Shown in pieces: positions 26,394 to 35,312 of a DNA stretch of 51,412 nucleotides. Every line of letters begins with the position of its first letter. Position 1 is the first letter of the stretch. Both the position numbers and the translations under genes were made by a program. Under the pieces are notes generated by a model that did not search any database, had not been told where the DNA came from, and saw nothing but the letters and a program-made list of their open reading frames with translations. The stretch is from Armatimonadota bacterium (GTDB lineage Bacteria; Armatimonadota; JAAZEB01), in contig JAAZEB010000198.1 in NCBI GenBank assembly GCA_012512505.1, forward strand, positions 1 through 51,412, given 5' to 3'.

Positions 26394-27047
26394 TCACAGC
26401 AACGTGATGCTCTCGATGATGTCGTCGAAGACCGGCTGCACGCTCTCGAAGACGGCGCGCGGCGCGGTGAAGGTGAAGATCAGGATGATGTCTTCGTCGT
26501 TCGCCGTGTAGACCGTGTAGCGGTGGAACGGCACCACGGTTCCGTCCGGCGCCTCCCAGCTACTCAGGTGCTCGAGCAGCACCGCCGGGCGGCCGCTGAT
26601 CAGGAACGAGCGTCGGTCCACCAGGGTGAACTCGACGAAGAAGTCAGACAGGATCGGCGGCGCCGCATCGGCGTACGCCTCGATGTTTACCTGGCCGATA
26701 AAGCGGTCGTCGGTGATCAGGCCGACGTTGGGGCGGAAGATCTCGCCCTCGGGCAGGGTGCGCTGCACCAGCTCGACGACGCGGTTGCCCAGCGTGGTCA
26801 CATACTGCGGCGGGTCGAACAGGGCGAACTGCTCGGCCGGGAACTGCAGCGAGAACCCCAGCGCGGTGTTGGTATAGGTCTCCGTGCCCGCGCCCGGCGC
26901 CGGCGGGATCACGATCCGGCTCAGGCTGGGCACGTCGGTCATCGGTTCGGTGCCGGCGGGCCGGCCGGTATCTACCAGGCTCGAGCCGCCGCCACATCCG
27001 GCGAGCAGCGCGACCCCAAGCAGCGCGGCCAGCAGGTAGTCTCTCAT
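26394..27047 (-). CDS. Lipoprotein of the exosortase operon (PsbP/MspA-type fold likely)
   Basis: 217 aa. Type II signal with lipobox LLAGCGGGSS (Cys18). After a Pro/Thr-rich linker, a domain YTNTALGFSLQFPAEQFALF ... FVEFTLVDRRSFLISGRPAVL ... HRYTVYTANDEDIILIFTFT resembles PsbP-like or DUF1795-like lipoproteins, with the usual 'GFSLQFP' and 'FDDIIESI' ends. It should be attached to a membrane. Its ATG overlaps the stop of epsI by four bases (27044-27047), making it the last gene of the exosortase operon. Function in surface assembly is inferred only from that position. Confidence 0.75.
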   Translation of the reverse strand: MRDYLLAALLGVALLAGCGGGSSLVDTGRPAGTEPMTDVPSLSRIVIPPAPGAGTETYTNTALGFSLQFPAEQFALFDPPQYVTTLGNRVVELVQRTLPEGEIFRPNVGLITDDRFIGQVNIEAYADAAPPILSDFFVEFTLVDRRSFLISGRPAVLLEHLSSWEAPDGTVVPFHRYTVYTANDEDIILIFTFTAPRAVFESVQPVFDDIIESITLL

Positions 27048-27724
27048 TCTGAACCCTCCTCCTTACCGTGCGAACTAGACTCGGCGGCATGGGCAAGCAA
27101 GCGCAGGAAGCGCGAGCAGCGCGCCAGGGCACGCTGTTCCCCCTCGTGCGCCAGCGTGGTCAGGCGGAAGAAGGCGGCGGGGCCGCCGCCGCCCGGGTGG
27201 AGGGCGCTCTTCAGCACGCCCAGACGGCTGCGGTGCGCCCGCTCCATCGCCGCCATGCCGCCATGCAGATCGGCATACCAGTAAAGCACATACAGGCGAT
27301 AGCCGCCCCGCTCCACCAGCAGGCTTTCTGCCGCCAGCGGCGGCCGGTCCGGATGGAGACGGAGGCTCTCTTGCTGCTTGCGGACCACCGCCCAGCCGGA
27401 AGCCCGGTAGCAAGACTCCGGGTTGTGGAAAGCACTCAGGTCGGTGGCGCTGACCACGGCCAGGTCCACCGCCCGGCCGGCCGGCGCGCCCGGCGGCAGG
27501 TAGCGGCGCATGAGCACCCGACTGCGCGGCAGAAGCGCCGCCTCCTCGGTGGAGACGGGGATGTCGCGGCCCTGCCAGGGGCCGACGCGCAGCGGCACGG
27601 CGGGCAGCCCGGCGGCTGCCGCGTTCCGTTTGGCCCGCAGCACGGCCCGGTCGGTGGCGTAGAGGCCGAGCAGCAGCGCCGTCAGCGCCGCGGTGATCAC
27701 CACGTATCGGTATCTTCCAGCCAT
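27044..27724 (-). CDS. epsI: EpsI-family exosortase-associated protein
   Basis: 226 aa. One N-terminal transmembrane helix (VVITAALTALLLGLYA) then a periplasmic domain with the EpsI hallmarks: LPAVPLRVGPWQGRDIPVS, RRYLPPGA, FHNPESCYRASGWAVV and YVLYWYADLHGG. EpsI domains occur fused to or next to exosortases in exopolysaccharide-linked systems. The ATG lies 28 bases inside the end of the exosortase gene, and its end overlaps the lipoprotein gene by four, so all are translated from one message. Confidence 0.9.
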   Translation of the reverse strand: MAGRYRYVVITAALTALLLGLYATDRAVLRAKRNAAAAGLPAVPLRVGPWQGRDIPVSTEEAALLPRSRVLMRRYLPPGAPAGRAVDLAVVSATDLSAFHNPESCYRASGWAVVRKQQESLRLHPDRPPLAAESLLVERGGYRLYVLYWYADLHGGMAAMERAHRSRLGVLKSALHPGGGGPAAFFRLTTLAHEGEQRALARCSRFLRLLAHAAESSSHGKEEGSE

Positions 27725-28578
27725 CCCAGCACCTTTGCCGTCGCGAACACAGCGACACACGCCAACCCCAGCATGACGAAGCCGGACACCTCGTGAACCT
27801 GCAGCGCCCCCGGCCGGCCCCACCGGTCGGCCGCCGCGGTGATGGCGGCGATCCGCACGGCGTTGGCGGCCAGGCCGATCGGCAGGGCGCTGAGCAGCAG
27901 CACCAGCCTCCGGCCGCGGCTCAGGCGGGAAACGGCGGCCGCGAACGCGGTGAGTGACAGCAGCGATAGGATCGAGCGGAAGCCGCTGCAGGTGCCCCCC
28001 ACGAACAGCGAGAGGTCGGGCAGGTGGATCACCGTGCCTTCCTGCAGGGCATCGATGCCCGCCAGCATCGCCAGGGTGGTCGCCAGGCGGGTGGAGGCCA
28101 ACTGCAGCGGAAAGCTCACCTCGTTGATCAGGTAGCCCGGCAGCGGGCACATCAGCCAGAGGAGCGCCGCCGGCTCGGCCAGCAGCCGCGCCACCGCCGT
28201 TCCGTAGACGGTCAGCACGATCCCCCACAGCGCCACCGGGAACGAGACGCTGGCGAACGCCTCCACCCCCGTTCCGGAAACCCAGGTGGAGGCGATCTTC
28301 AGCAGGCCGGCGGCGGCAACCACCGCGATTCCCAGCCAGGCGGGCTGCCGGCGCGCGGCGGCCAGCCGCTCGCGCCGCAGCCAGATGACCACCGCCGCCA
28401 GCACCGGCACTACCGGGCCGTGGGCGTAGTAGCCCTGGTTGCCGGACCACTCCACGTCCCAGAAGAGGAAGATGTCACGGTACCATCCCGCCAGCAGGGC
28501 GGCCCCCAGCGCGAACGCCAGGTGTGCCCGCCACGGCTGCTCCCGGTCTCCGTCCTTCTCCCTCGGCCTTTTCCCCAT
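27697..28578 (-). CDS. Exosortase (transmembrane transpeptidase)
   Basis: 293 aa, about eight transmembrane helices. The catalytic triad is visible: Cys in GGTCSGFRSILSLLSL, Arg in NAVRIAAIT and His in HEVSGFVML. Early motif YYAHGPVVPVLAAVVIWLRR and PLPGYLINEVSFPLQ are also family-typical. Exosortases process C-terminal sorting signals (PEP-CTERM and relatives) at the inner membrane. ATG 28578 follows GGGAGG at five bases. An alternative ATG at 28665 overlaps the previous gene's stop (ATGA) but adds 29 residues with no family character. No PEP-CTERM-bearing protein was noticed in the window. Confidence 0.92.
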   Translation of the reverse strand: MGKRPREKDGDREQPWRAHLAFALGAALLAGWYRDIFLFWDVEWSGNQGYYAHGPVVPVLAAVVIWLRRERLAAARRQPAWLGIAVVAAAGLLKIASTWVSGTGVEAFASVSFPVALWGIVLTVYGTAVARLLAEPAALLWLMCPLPGYLINEVSFPLQLASTRLATTLAMLAGIDALQEGTVIHLPDLSLFVGGTCSGFRSILSLLSLTAFAAAVSRLSRGRRLVLLLSALPIGLAANAVRIAAITAAADRWGRPGALQVHEVSGFVMLGLACVAVFATAKVLGWLEDTDTW

Positions 28579-28661
28579 CGCAGCCTCCCCACTCCCCCGG
28601 TGCAAGCCGGATCGCAGGCACCCCCAGGCCGACCAGGCACGCCCGGTTAGGCCGGTGGCAC

Positions 28662-29162
28662 TCATTCGGAAGGCACGTGGATCATCTCCAGGTGCTCCAC
28701 CGGCTTGGGCGGCGGCCCAGTGGGCGCCTTGGAGGGCGCCGTCGGCGTGAAGAACGGCCGGGCGGGATCGCCGTTCACCGAGAAGAACACCTCGGTGGTG
28801 CCGAGGCGATAGATGGGCGTGCCTTTGCGCAGGCGCTGCTTGGTCGGGTAGATCCGGCCCTCACTGGTGACGTTGTAGACGGTGTAGTGGTCGGTCTTCG
28901 CCAACCGCTCGGCGCGCAGCCGCTCCGCCAGGTACTTGGGGATCCGCTGCCAGGGCACCCGCAGGTGCCGCCCATACCGTTTCTGCAGCACCGGATCCTG
29001 CTGCACCCGCCGCAGGAACTCCCCGAGGGAGTGCGCCGGCCGCCTCAGAAAGGAGCCTGCTTCCACCGCCGGCGCCGCCGCGAGGCGGCATGGGACCAGG
29101 AGCCCCAGCCCCAGGGCAACGCCGGCCAGAACGACCCGATATCTATGGTTATTTGCACACAT
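28662..29162 (-). CDS. Secreted protein of unknown function heading the exosortase operon
   Basis: 166 aa, no family recognised. Signal peptide about 1-28 (RVVLAGVALGLGLLVPCRLAAA). The mature part is basic and helical at first (LGEFLRRVQQDPVLQKRYGR ... YLAERLRAERLAKTD), followed by a beta-rich stretch (HYTVYNVTSEGRIYPTKQRL ... YRLGTTEVFFSVNGDPA) and a Pro-rich tail. ATG 29162 with GGGGAAG fits the signal peptide better than the longer frame. It is the first gene of the operon with the exosortase, epsI and a lipoprotein. It lacks a C-terminal sorting signal, so it is not an obvious exosortase substrate. Confidence 0.65.
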   Translation of the reverse strand: MCANNHRYRVVLAGVALGLGLLVPCRLAAAPAVEAGSFLRRPAHSLGEFLRRVQQDPVLQKRYGRHLRVPWQRIPKYLAERLRAERLAKTDHYTVYNVTSEGRIYPTKQRLRKGTPIYRLGTTEVFFSVNGDPARPFFTPTAPSKAPTGPPPKPVEHLEMIHVPSE

Positions 29163-29428
29163 AGCTTCCCCCACCGCGACCTGCACGCCCCATGCCAAAG
29201 GAGATTGCCGCGCGGGGCGAGAAGTGTGGCATGGCAAAGTCCTGGTGCCCGGCCGCGCGTTCGGCCGGCAAACACCCTGGGCGGGTGGCGTCCGTTGGGG
29301 GGGCGAGATGGGGTGGCGCCCGTGGGTCAGGGGCGTTGTTTACGGCGCCCCATGAACGGCGCCCCGCAAATGGCGCCACCGTAGACGGCACCCCACAGCC
29401 GCAGCCGGAGCAGCCACCGGGAGGAGCC

Positions 29429-30439
29429 ATGGAGTATCGCACCCTCGGGCGCAGCGGGGTCAAGGTCTCCCGCCTGTGCTTGGGCACGATGATGTTCGGC
29501 GGGCCGACCGACGAACAGGAGTCGACCCGGATCATTCACCGGGCCCTCGATGCCGGGATCAACTTCATCGATACGGCAAATATCTACAACGACGGCGAGT
29601 CGGAACGGGTCACCGGCCGCGCGCTGCAGGGCCGCCGCGATCAGGTGGTGCTGGCGACCAAGGTGCGCTACCCGGTCGGCCCCGGCCCCAACGACGGCGG
29701 GCTGTCGCGCTACCACATCATGAACCAGGTGGAGGCGAGCCTGCGCCGCCTCGGCACCGATCACCTCGATCTCTACTACCTGCACTTTCCAGACTACGAG
29801 ACGCCGCTGGTGGAGTCGCTGCAGGCGTTGGACGACCTGGTTCGGCAAGGGAAGGTGCGCTACATCGGCTGCTCCAACTACTATGCCTGGCAGGTGTGCG
29901 AGGGGTTGTGGTTGAGCGACCGGCACGGCCTGGCTTCGTTCGCCTGCGTGCAGCCGCTTTACAACATCGTCAACCGCGACGCGGAGCTGGAGCTGCTGCC
30001 GCTGTGCCAGGCGCATGGCCTGGGGGTAGTCTCCTACAGCCCGCTGGCCCGGGGGGTGCTCACCGGGAAGTACCGGCCCGGCCAAGAAGCTCCGGCCGAT
30101 TCGCGCGCCGCCCGAGGCGACCGGCGCATCCAGCAAACGGAGCTGCGCGAAGAGAGCTTCCGCGTGGCCGAGAAGCTGAAAGGGCTGGCCGACGCCAAAG
30201 GCTGCACCCTCAGCCAACTCGCCCTCGCCTGGGTGCTGGCCAACCCGCTCGTCACCAGCCCGATCCTCGGCCCGCGCACGATGGCGCAGTTCGAGGACAA
30301 CCTGGGCAGCCTGAACGTGACGATCACCCCCGAGGATGAGCACGCGATCGACCAGCTTGTGCCGCCAGGCGAGCACACCGGCTACGGCTTCAACGACCCG
30401 CAGTACCCGGTGAGGGGGCGCCCCACCCCGACCCGGTGA
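29429..30439 (+). CDS. Aldo/keto reductase
   Basis: 336 aa, standard AKR (beta/alpha)8 barrel, NADPH-dependent. Catalytic Asp-Tyr in INFIDTANIYNDGESE (about residues 50-58), Lys in VVLATKVRYP (about 82) and His in YYLHFPD (about 120). Cofactor loop SYSPLARGVLTGKY and late PILGPRTMAQFEDNL are clear. It resembles the YhdN/YghZ/IolS-type general-stress reductases; the substrate is not determinable. GGGAGG places ATG at 29429. The preceding 266 bases (29163-29428) hold short tandem motifs ACGGCGCCCC/AATGGCGCCAC and no gene. Confidence 0.92.
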   Translation: MEYRTLGRSGVKVSRLCLGTMMFGGPTDEQESTRIIHRALDAGINFIDTANIYNDGESERVTGRALQGRRDQVVLATKVRYPVGPGPNDGGLSRYHIMNQVEASLRRLGTDHLDLYYLHFPDYETPLVESLQALDDLVRQGKVRYIGCSNYYAWQVCEGLWLSDRHGLASFACVQPLYNIVNRDAELELLPLCQAHGLGVVSYSPLARGVLTGKYRPGQEAPADSRAARGDRRIQQTELREESFRVAEKLKGLADAKGCTLSQLALAWVLANPLVTSPILGPRTMAQFEDNLGSLNVTITPEDEHAIDQLVPPGEHTGYGFNDPQYPVRGRPTPTR

Positions 30440-30571
30440 CCAGGATCAGGGGTTGGGCCGGCCCCTCGGGCAGCTCGCGCCCGCTCGGAACGCGGCGAGC
30501 GATCGCCGCTCCATCAACGGCCAGGCATGGTCACCTGGCCGCGCTACGAACGCCTACGAGGGAGATTGCGG

Positions 30572-31957
30572 GTGAACAGTTTCATTTACCTTAGCGCTGA
30601 CGAACAGCGGCGACGGTTGAGCAACATCGCGGTTGCCGAGCAGTCGGTTCGCGGGTGCCTGCGGCGGCACCTGATCACCGACTATCTGCCAGGCCAGGTA
30701 ACCTACAACCTGGGCGAGTACCCCGCGCTGGCCCCCTGGGAGCCGTCCGAGGAGGATGAGCGCCTCCTCGGAGAGTACCGGGCCGCCGGAGTCGAGCTGG
30801 TTCAGCTCCACGAGGAATGGAACGACGCCGAGCGGCTCTTCGGCGGCGACAAGTTCACCCCAACCAACCGCGCCGGCCTGCGCCGCTTCATCGACATGGC
30901 GCATCGCCAGGGCCTGAAAGTGCTTCTCTACGGCTCCACCGGGTTCTTTGAGGAGCGCGACCCAGACTTCCGCCGCGAGTGGGCGCGGGAGGGAAACCAC
31001 CTGGTGGAGGCGTGGTTCCGCTACGCCCACTGCTCGCCCGCCAGCCCATCCTGGCGAGCATACCTGCTCCCCCGCCTGCTGGCCTTGATGGACGAGTGGG
31101 GCGCCGACGGTATCTACGACGACTGCGGCTACAGCCGGGAGGCGTGGAACCTGCCCGCGACCGAGGACGAGGTGCTGGCCTTCGAGGAACGCGCCGACCG
31201 CGACGGCGCGTTCGCCGACCTGCTCGCCCTGGTCTACGCCGCCGTCAAGCAGCGCGGCGGCATCTTCAAGGTCCACATCAGCGGCACCGGCGCACCCCTC
31301 ACCGACCTGCGGGTCTACGACTACCTGTGGGTCGGCGAAGGCATCGCCGACCTGGATGGCCAACGCGAGGTGGTGAAGCACCACTCGCCCTACGTGGTGC
31401 CCGCCTTCGACCTGTCGCGGGCTCGACCGGCAAATGAGGACGAGCTGTACCTGCACGCGATCCCCTACCTGCAGTTTCCCCTCCTCATTGGCGGCCGGCC
31501 GGTCACCGGCGAGCGGATGGTGGTGCCGGGCCTGCAGTACCAGCCCGAGGAGACCGACTTCTGGACGCGGCACATGCGCGCCATCCGCCGCCACTACCTC
31601 GAGCACCCGGAGGGGCCTCACTCTTACGGCTGGTGGGACTCGACGCCGGGGCGCCCCGACGCCTTCGACCGGTTCCGCCACTGGCTGGCGCTGTACCGAC
31701 CGCTGGTGACCCCCGGCACCTGGGCTTACCTGGAGGTGAAAGACTCCGCGCTGTGGCACTCGCCGCTGCCGGAGGGAGTGGTGGCCTCCCTCTTCGCCAA
31801 CCAGGAGCTGTGGTTGGTGCTGGCGAACTACACCCACGCGGCAGTGGAGGTGGCGACGCGCGACCCGTTCGTGCCCGCCGGCGATGCCGTCACTGCCCCA
31901 TCCACGCGCTTCCGCCTGCCGGGGCGCACGCTGCAGATCTTGAGGCGATCATCATGA
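30572..31957 (+). CDS. Glycoside-hydrolase-like TIM-barrel protein, cytoplasmic
   Basis: 461 aa, no exact family recognised. Barrel-like segments with a probable active-site acid: ELVQLHEEWND, GLKVLLYGSTGFFEERD, WGADGIYDDCGYSREAW (Asp cluster near 195), GGIFKVHISGTG, YLWVGEGIADLDG. A C-terminal beta domain follows (SLFANQELWLVLANYTHAAV, about 410-455), as in many alpha-glycosidases. No signal peptide. GTG 30572 is preferred because GAGGGAG lies seven bases upstream; ATG 30527 in the same frame has none. The stop overlaps the next ATG by four bases (31954-31957), pairing it with a ceramidase-like hydrolase. Confidence 0.7.
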   Translation: MNSFIYLSADEQRRRLSNIAVAEQSVRGCLRRHLITDYLPGQVTYNLGEYPALAPWEPSEEDERLLGEYRAAGVELVQLHEEWNDAERLFGGDKFTPTNRAGLRRFIDMAHRQGLKVLLYGSTGFFEERDPDFRREWAREGNHLVEAWFRYAHCSPASPSWRAYLLPRLLALMDEWGADGIYDDCGYSREAWNLPATEDEVLAFEERADRDGAFADLLALVYAAVKQRGGIFKVHISGTGAPLTDLRVYDYLWVGEGIADLDGQREVVKHHSPYVVPAFDLSRARPANEDELYLHAIPYLQFPLLIGGRPVTGERMVVPGLQYQPEETDFWTRHMRAIRRHYLEHPEGPHSYGWWDSTPGRPDAFDRFRHWLALYRPLVTPGTWAYLEVKDSALWHSPLPEGVVASLFANQELWLVLANYTHAAVEVATRDPFVPAGDAVTAPSTRFRLPGRTLQILRRSS

Positions 31958-33282
31958 AGATAGGCTTTGGCAAGAGTGACATCACCCCCCGGGTGGGCGT
32001 TGAGCTGTGTGGCTTCGGACCGTTTCTGAACCGCCGGTCAATCGGCGTGCGCGACCGCCTCTGGGCGCGGGCCATGGCCCTGAGCCAGGGCGGCACCACG
32101 CTCGTGCTGGTGAGCTGCGACCTGATCGGGGTCGGCCGCGAGACCACGCGCGCCGTGCGCCGGTTGGTGAACGAGGCCGTCGGCCTGGAGGAGGCGGCAG
32201 TGATGGTCCACTGCACGCACACCCACAGCGGCCCCGCAACCGACCGGATTCACGGCTGGGGCGTGGTGGACGAGCCCTACCTGGAGGTGCTGCCCCAGCG
32301 CCTCGCCCGCGCGGCAATCACCGCCGTGGAGAGCCTCACCGAGGCCGAACTGCACCACGCCGAGGTGCCCTGCCAGGGGATTGCCCTCAACCGCGAGTAC
32401 GACCGCGATGCCCCACCGCTGGAGGAGGTGCTGCGCGACGACTGGCGCCCTGCCCACCCCGAACTGACCGATGCCACCTGCCACGTCTTCACCGCGACCG
32501 CCGGCGGGAGGCTGCTGGGGTTCGCCAGCAGCTACGGCTGCCACCCGGTCGTCTGCTGTCAGGAGACACGCTACCTGCACGGCGACTTCGTGGGCGTGGC
32601 CACCAACCTGCTGGAGCGCGAGCATCCTGGGTCGGTAGGGCTGTTCCTGCAAGGCGCGCAGGGAGACGTGAACTCCTGCGTGGTTCACAAGCCGGAACCG
32701 GAGTCGCTGCTGGCGCTGGACGTGATCGCCGCCCGCTACGCCAACTGCGTGCGCGCCGGCCTGCGGCAGGCCGCGCCCCTGAAGGTGGATCGCCTGAGCT
32801 GCGCCCTGGAGGAGACCACCTTCGCGCGCGTGCCGGCCGACCGCGAGATGCTGACCCAGTGGCTCGCCGAGCAGGAGCGCGTGGTCCACGCCCCCGGGGC
32901 CAGTGACGCGGAGCACGCGGTGCGGATGGCGACCGTCTACGTGCTGACGCTGCGGAACCTGCTGCGGAAGCTGGATGCCGGCGAGCCATTGGCAACGGCG
33001 ACCGAACTGCAGGCGTTCCAGATCGGGCCGGTGCTCCTCCTCGGCACGCCGTTCGAGGTGTTCCAGCAAGTTAAGCGCGACGCGCTGGCGGCGGTATCCG
33101 CCCCGATCCGGCTGCTGCTGGGGCTGACCAACGACTCGCAAGGCTACGCGCCCGACCGCACCACGGCGGAGCGGGGCGGCTATGCCGCGCAGATGGTGCC
33201 GATCATGAAAGGCTCCTTGCCCTACCAGGACATCCACGGCGAGCTGGTAGCCCGCCTGCGGGAGCTGGCCACCCGCCTCTGA
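31954..33282 (+). CDS. Neutral/alkaline ceramidase-like amidohydrolase
   Basis: 442 aa. N-terminus FGKSDITPRVGVELCGFGP and VSCDLIGVGRE are typical of the neutral ceramidase-like family. Metal-binding His cluster MVHCTHTHSGPATD, SSYGCHPVVCC, then the family mark FLQGAQGDVNS (canonical GAAGDVN). Ends NDSQGYAPD...ERGGYAA, also typical. Classical members hydrolyse ceramide outside the cell; this one is shorter, lacks a signal peptide and the C-terminal Ig-like domain, and thus belongs to the short cytoplasmic branch of unknown substrate. Translationally coupled (ATGA) to the glycosidase-like gene, suggesting consecutive action on one glycoconjugate. Confidence 0.85.
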   Translation: MKIGFGKSDITPRVGVELCGFGPFLNRRSIGVRDRLWARAMALSQGGTTLVLVSCDLIGVGRETTRAVRRLVNEAVGLEEAAVMVHCTHTHSGPATDRIHGWGVVDEPYLEVLPQRLARAAITAVESLTEAELHHAEVPCQGIALNREYDRDAPPLEEVLRDDWRPAHPELTDATCHVFTATAGGRLLGFASSYGCHPVVCCQETRYLHGDFVGVATNLLEREHPGSVGLFLQGAQGDVNSCVVHKPEPESLLALDVIAARYANCVRAGLRQAAPLKVDRLSCALEETTFARVPADREMLTQWLAEQERVVHAPGASDAEHAVRMATVYVLTLRNLLRKLDAGEPLATATELQAFQIGPVLLLGTPFEVFQQVKRDALAAVSAPIRLLLGLTNDSQGYAPDRTTAERGGYAAQMVPIMKGSLPYQDIHGELVARLRELATRL

Positions 33283-33410
33283 GGGCGCCCTGCTGGCAGG
33301 GGGCAGGGTTGGCCGCCGGCCGGCTCATGCCCCCTGTCCATCGGCGGTCCTCTCGATGCCACCTATCCTGCTGCCAGGCGCTGTCCGCGCGCCCCGAGGA
33401 TCGGCCCGGG

Positions 33411-33905
33411 CTACGACCGTCGGCCGGAGGTTGTGGCGGTCGGGCCACACACCGATGGCGGAGGGTGTGCCAGGAGAGCTCCCGTGGGCGCCGGCCGGCA
33501 CACGCCGCGCACGATCGCCAGCAGCTCCGGAATCGGTACCGGCTTGGTAAGCACGGCGGCAACCCCCATGCGCAGCAAGCTCGCGCGCTGCTCCTCGGTA
33601 GCCACCGCGGTGAGCACGACGATGGCGGGCGCCCCCGGCTGAGCCAGAATCCGGCGGGCCACCTCCTCGCCCCCCATGCCGGGCATGCGCAGATCCAGAA
33701 ACACCAATGCGGGGTGGTAGCGCCGAACCAACTCGAGCGCGGCCGCCCCATTCGCGGCCGTCAGAACCCGGTAGCCGTCATCTTCGAGGATGTCGGCGAG
33801 AGTCAAAACTAACAACGGTTCATCATCCACCAGGAGTATGAGCCCTGGGGCCTCCCCGGCACGCCAGGGCTCCTCTTGAACCCCGGCAGACGCCCCTGCC
33901 TGCAT
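33411..33905 (-). CDS. Single-domain response regulator (receiver)
   Basis: 164 aa. One REC domain at about 22-140: acidic pair LLVDDEPLLVLTLADILEDD, phospho-acceptor Asp in LVFLDLRMPGMGGEE, Thr in VVLTAVATEEQ and Lys in VLTKPVPIPELLAIV. No output domain follows; the last 25 residues are Pro/Thr-rich. Such CheY-like proteins relay phosphate or act by protein contact. No histidine kinase is nearby. ATG 33905 is the nearest start; AAAGGA is 13 bases away, farther than ideal. Convergent with the ceramidase-like gene. Confidence 0.88.
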   Translation of the reverse strand: MQAGASAGVQEEPWRAGEAPGLILLVDDEPLLVLTLADILEDDGYRVLTAANGAAALELVRRYHPALVFLDLRMPGMGGEEVARRILAQPGAPAIVVLTAVATEEQRASLLRMGVAAVLTKPVPIPELLAIVRGVCRPAPTGALLAHPPPSVCGPTATTSGRRS

Positions 33906-34211
33906 CCGGCGGCACCATTCCTTTCTGGATCTTCGGTGCCCACCGCGGGAGTAGCCAGAACTACCCGCGCACGTCACGCGCTATATACCCATCACCTGCC
34001 CCCGGCAAACCCAGCGCCGGCCCCCCGCGCCCGCGATCCTGGCAGGAGGCACGCCCGCCGCCCCGAAAACAGCTCACGGCTGCCGGGGCGCGGCGCGGCG
34101 GGTCCCCTGTGAGGCGCGCGGCGGCACGGGGTAGACTGATTCTTGTTGGAGGGGTGGTGGTGACGAACGGGGAGCCGTGCCTCCGTCGTCCGCCTTGGGG
34201 AAAGCGTTCTT
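33906..34211. other. Divergent intergenic region
   Basis: No gene seen in the 306 bases between the receiver gene (minus) and the aminotransferase (plus). A minus-strand TATATA with TTTGCC about 16 bases upstream (near 33980-34005) could serve the receiver gene. An inverted repeat sits around 34050-34085 (CCCCGAAAACAGCTC/TGCCGGGGCG). GGGGAAAG seven bases before 34212 serves the next gene. Confidence 0.4.
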
Positions 34212-35066
34212 ATGGAGGAAGTGGCCTGTCTCAACGGCCGGTTTCTGCCCCTGTCGGAGGCGTGCATCTCCGTCAACGACCGGGGCTTCTTGTTTGGCGA
34301 TAGCATCTACGAGGTGGCGCGCGCCTACCGTGGCCGAATCTGGGCGCTGGACCGCCACCTGGAGCGGCTGCGCCGTAGTCTGACGGCAATCGCCATCACC
34401 GGCGTGGATCTGGATCAGGTGCGCGAGAACATGGTGGAGGCCTATCTGCGCGCCGGCGGCGACGACGCCCTGATCTACGTGCAGATCACCCGGGGGGTAG
34501 CGCCGCGCTCGCACGTGCCGCATCAGCCGCTGGTGCCGACGGTGCTGATCACGGTGCGGCCGGTGGAAGACCTGGCCGGGCGCAGCCGCGAGGCAGGGGT
34601 CTCGGTCATCCTCGTGCCCGAGGTGCGCTGGCAGCGGCGCGACATCAAGTCGACCAACCTGCTGCCAAACATCCTGGCGAAGCAGGAGGCGCACGCCCGC
34701 GGCGCCTACGAGGCGATCTTCGTGACCGACGACGGCTGGGTGAACGAGGGCTCCAGCGCCAACCTCTTCATCGTGCAGGCAGGCGTGGTGCGCACGCCCC
34801 CCAACGGCCCCAGCCTGCTGCCCGGCATTACCCGTGACCTGGTAGTAGAGACGGCCCGCCGCGAGGGGATCCCGATGGAGGAGCTGCCGGTCTCGCGCGA
34901 GGCACTGCTCGCTGCCGACGAGGTCTTCCTGACGAGCACGATGTCTGAGGTGCTCGGGGTCTCCGCCATCGACGGCCAGCTGGTGGCTGACGGCCAGGTT
35001 GGGCCGGTGACGCGCCAGCTTCAGGCCGCCTACCGCGCCCGCGTCGAGGCCGGCGACGATGCCTGA
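34212..35066 (+). CDS. dat: D-amino-acid aminotransferase (class IV)
   Basis: 284 aa, PLP fold-type IV. FGDSIYEVARAYRGRIWALD is the conserved N-terminal segment. RGVAPRSHVP and VPEVRWQRRDIKSTNLLPN are characteristic of D-alanine aminotransferase, with the PLP Lys in RDIKSTNLL. The essential Glu is in GWVNEGSSANLFIV, and LLPGITRDLVVETARREGI with FLTSTMSEVLGVSAID completes the fold. It would interconvert D-alanine, D-glutamate and 2-oxo acids for peptidoglycan. Branched-chain or ADC-lyase activity of this fold is less likely given the RGVAPR motif. The ATG follows GGGGAAAG. Confidence 0.9.
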   Translation: MEEVACLNGRFLPLSEACISVNDRGFLFGDSIYEVARAYRGRIWALDRHLERLRRSLTAIAITGVDLDQVRENMVEAYLRAGGDDALIYVQITRGVAPRSHVPHQPLVPTVLITVRPVEDLAGRSREAGVSVILVPEVRWQRRDIKSTNLLPNILAKQEAHARGAYEAIFVTDDGWVNEGSSANLFIVQAGVVRTPPNGPSLLPGITRDLVVETARREGIPMEELPVSREALLAADEVFLTSTMSEVLGVSAIDGQLVADGQVGPVTRQLQAAYRARVEAGDDA

Positions 35067-35077
35067 GCGGTAGCCTT

Positions 35078-35300
35078 CCCCGGCTGGCCTGGCCCGATCG
35101 CTTGCTGGTGACGCTTGCCCCGGACCCGCTCCTGGGCGGAGCTCGTCGGCCCCGGCTGGCCTGGCCCGGTCGCTTGCTGGTGACGCCGGCCAGCCGAGGG
35201 TCACCCCCAGAGCAGCCAAACCAGGCCAGGACACACGCCAGCCTTGAGGCGATCCACAGCAGCCAGACCAGGACACACGCCAGCCCCTGACCTGCCCACA
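35078..35300. repeat. Local direct duplications after dat
   Basis: A 37-base block (from CCCCGGCTGGCCTGGCCC to GCTTGCTGGTGACGC) occurs at 35078-35114 and again at 35150-35186 with one change. Further on, CAGGACACACGCCAGCC is present twice (about 35236 and 35272). No coding potential is seen. Confidence 0.75.
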
Positions 35301-35312
35301 ATCCGTCATACC

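Noticed and set aside
27725-28450. Extension of the EpsI frame upstream to 468 codons
   Set aside because: That part is an off-frame shadow of the exosortase gene, low-complexity Gly/Arg/Ala.
28579-28665. Longer exosortase start at 28665 (ATGA overlap with the previous gene)
   Set aside because: Kept only as an alternative: the added 29 residues lack membrane or family character, while ATG 28578 has a strong ribosome-binding site.
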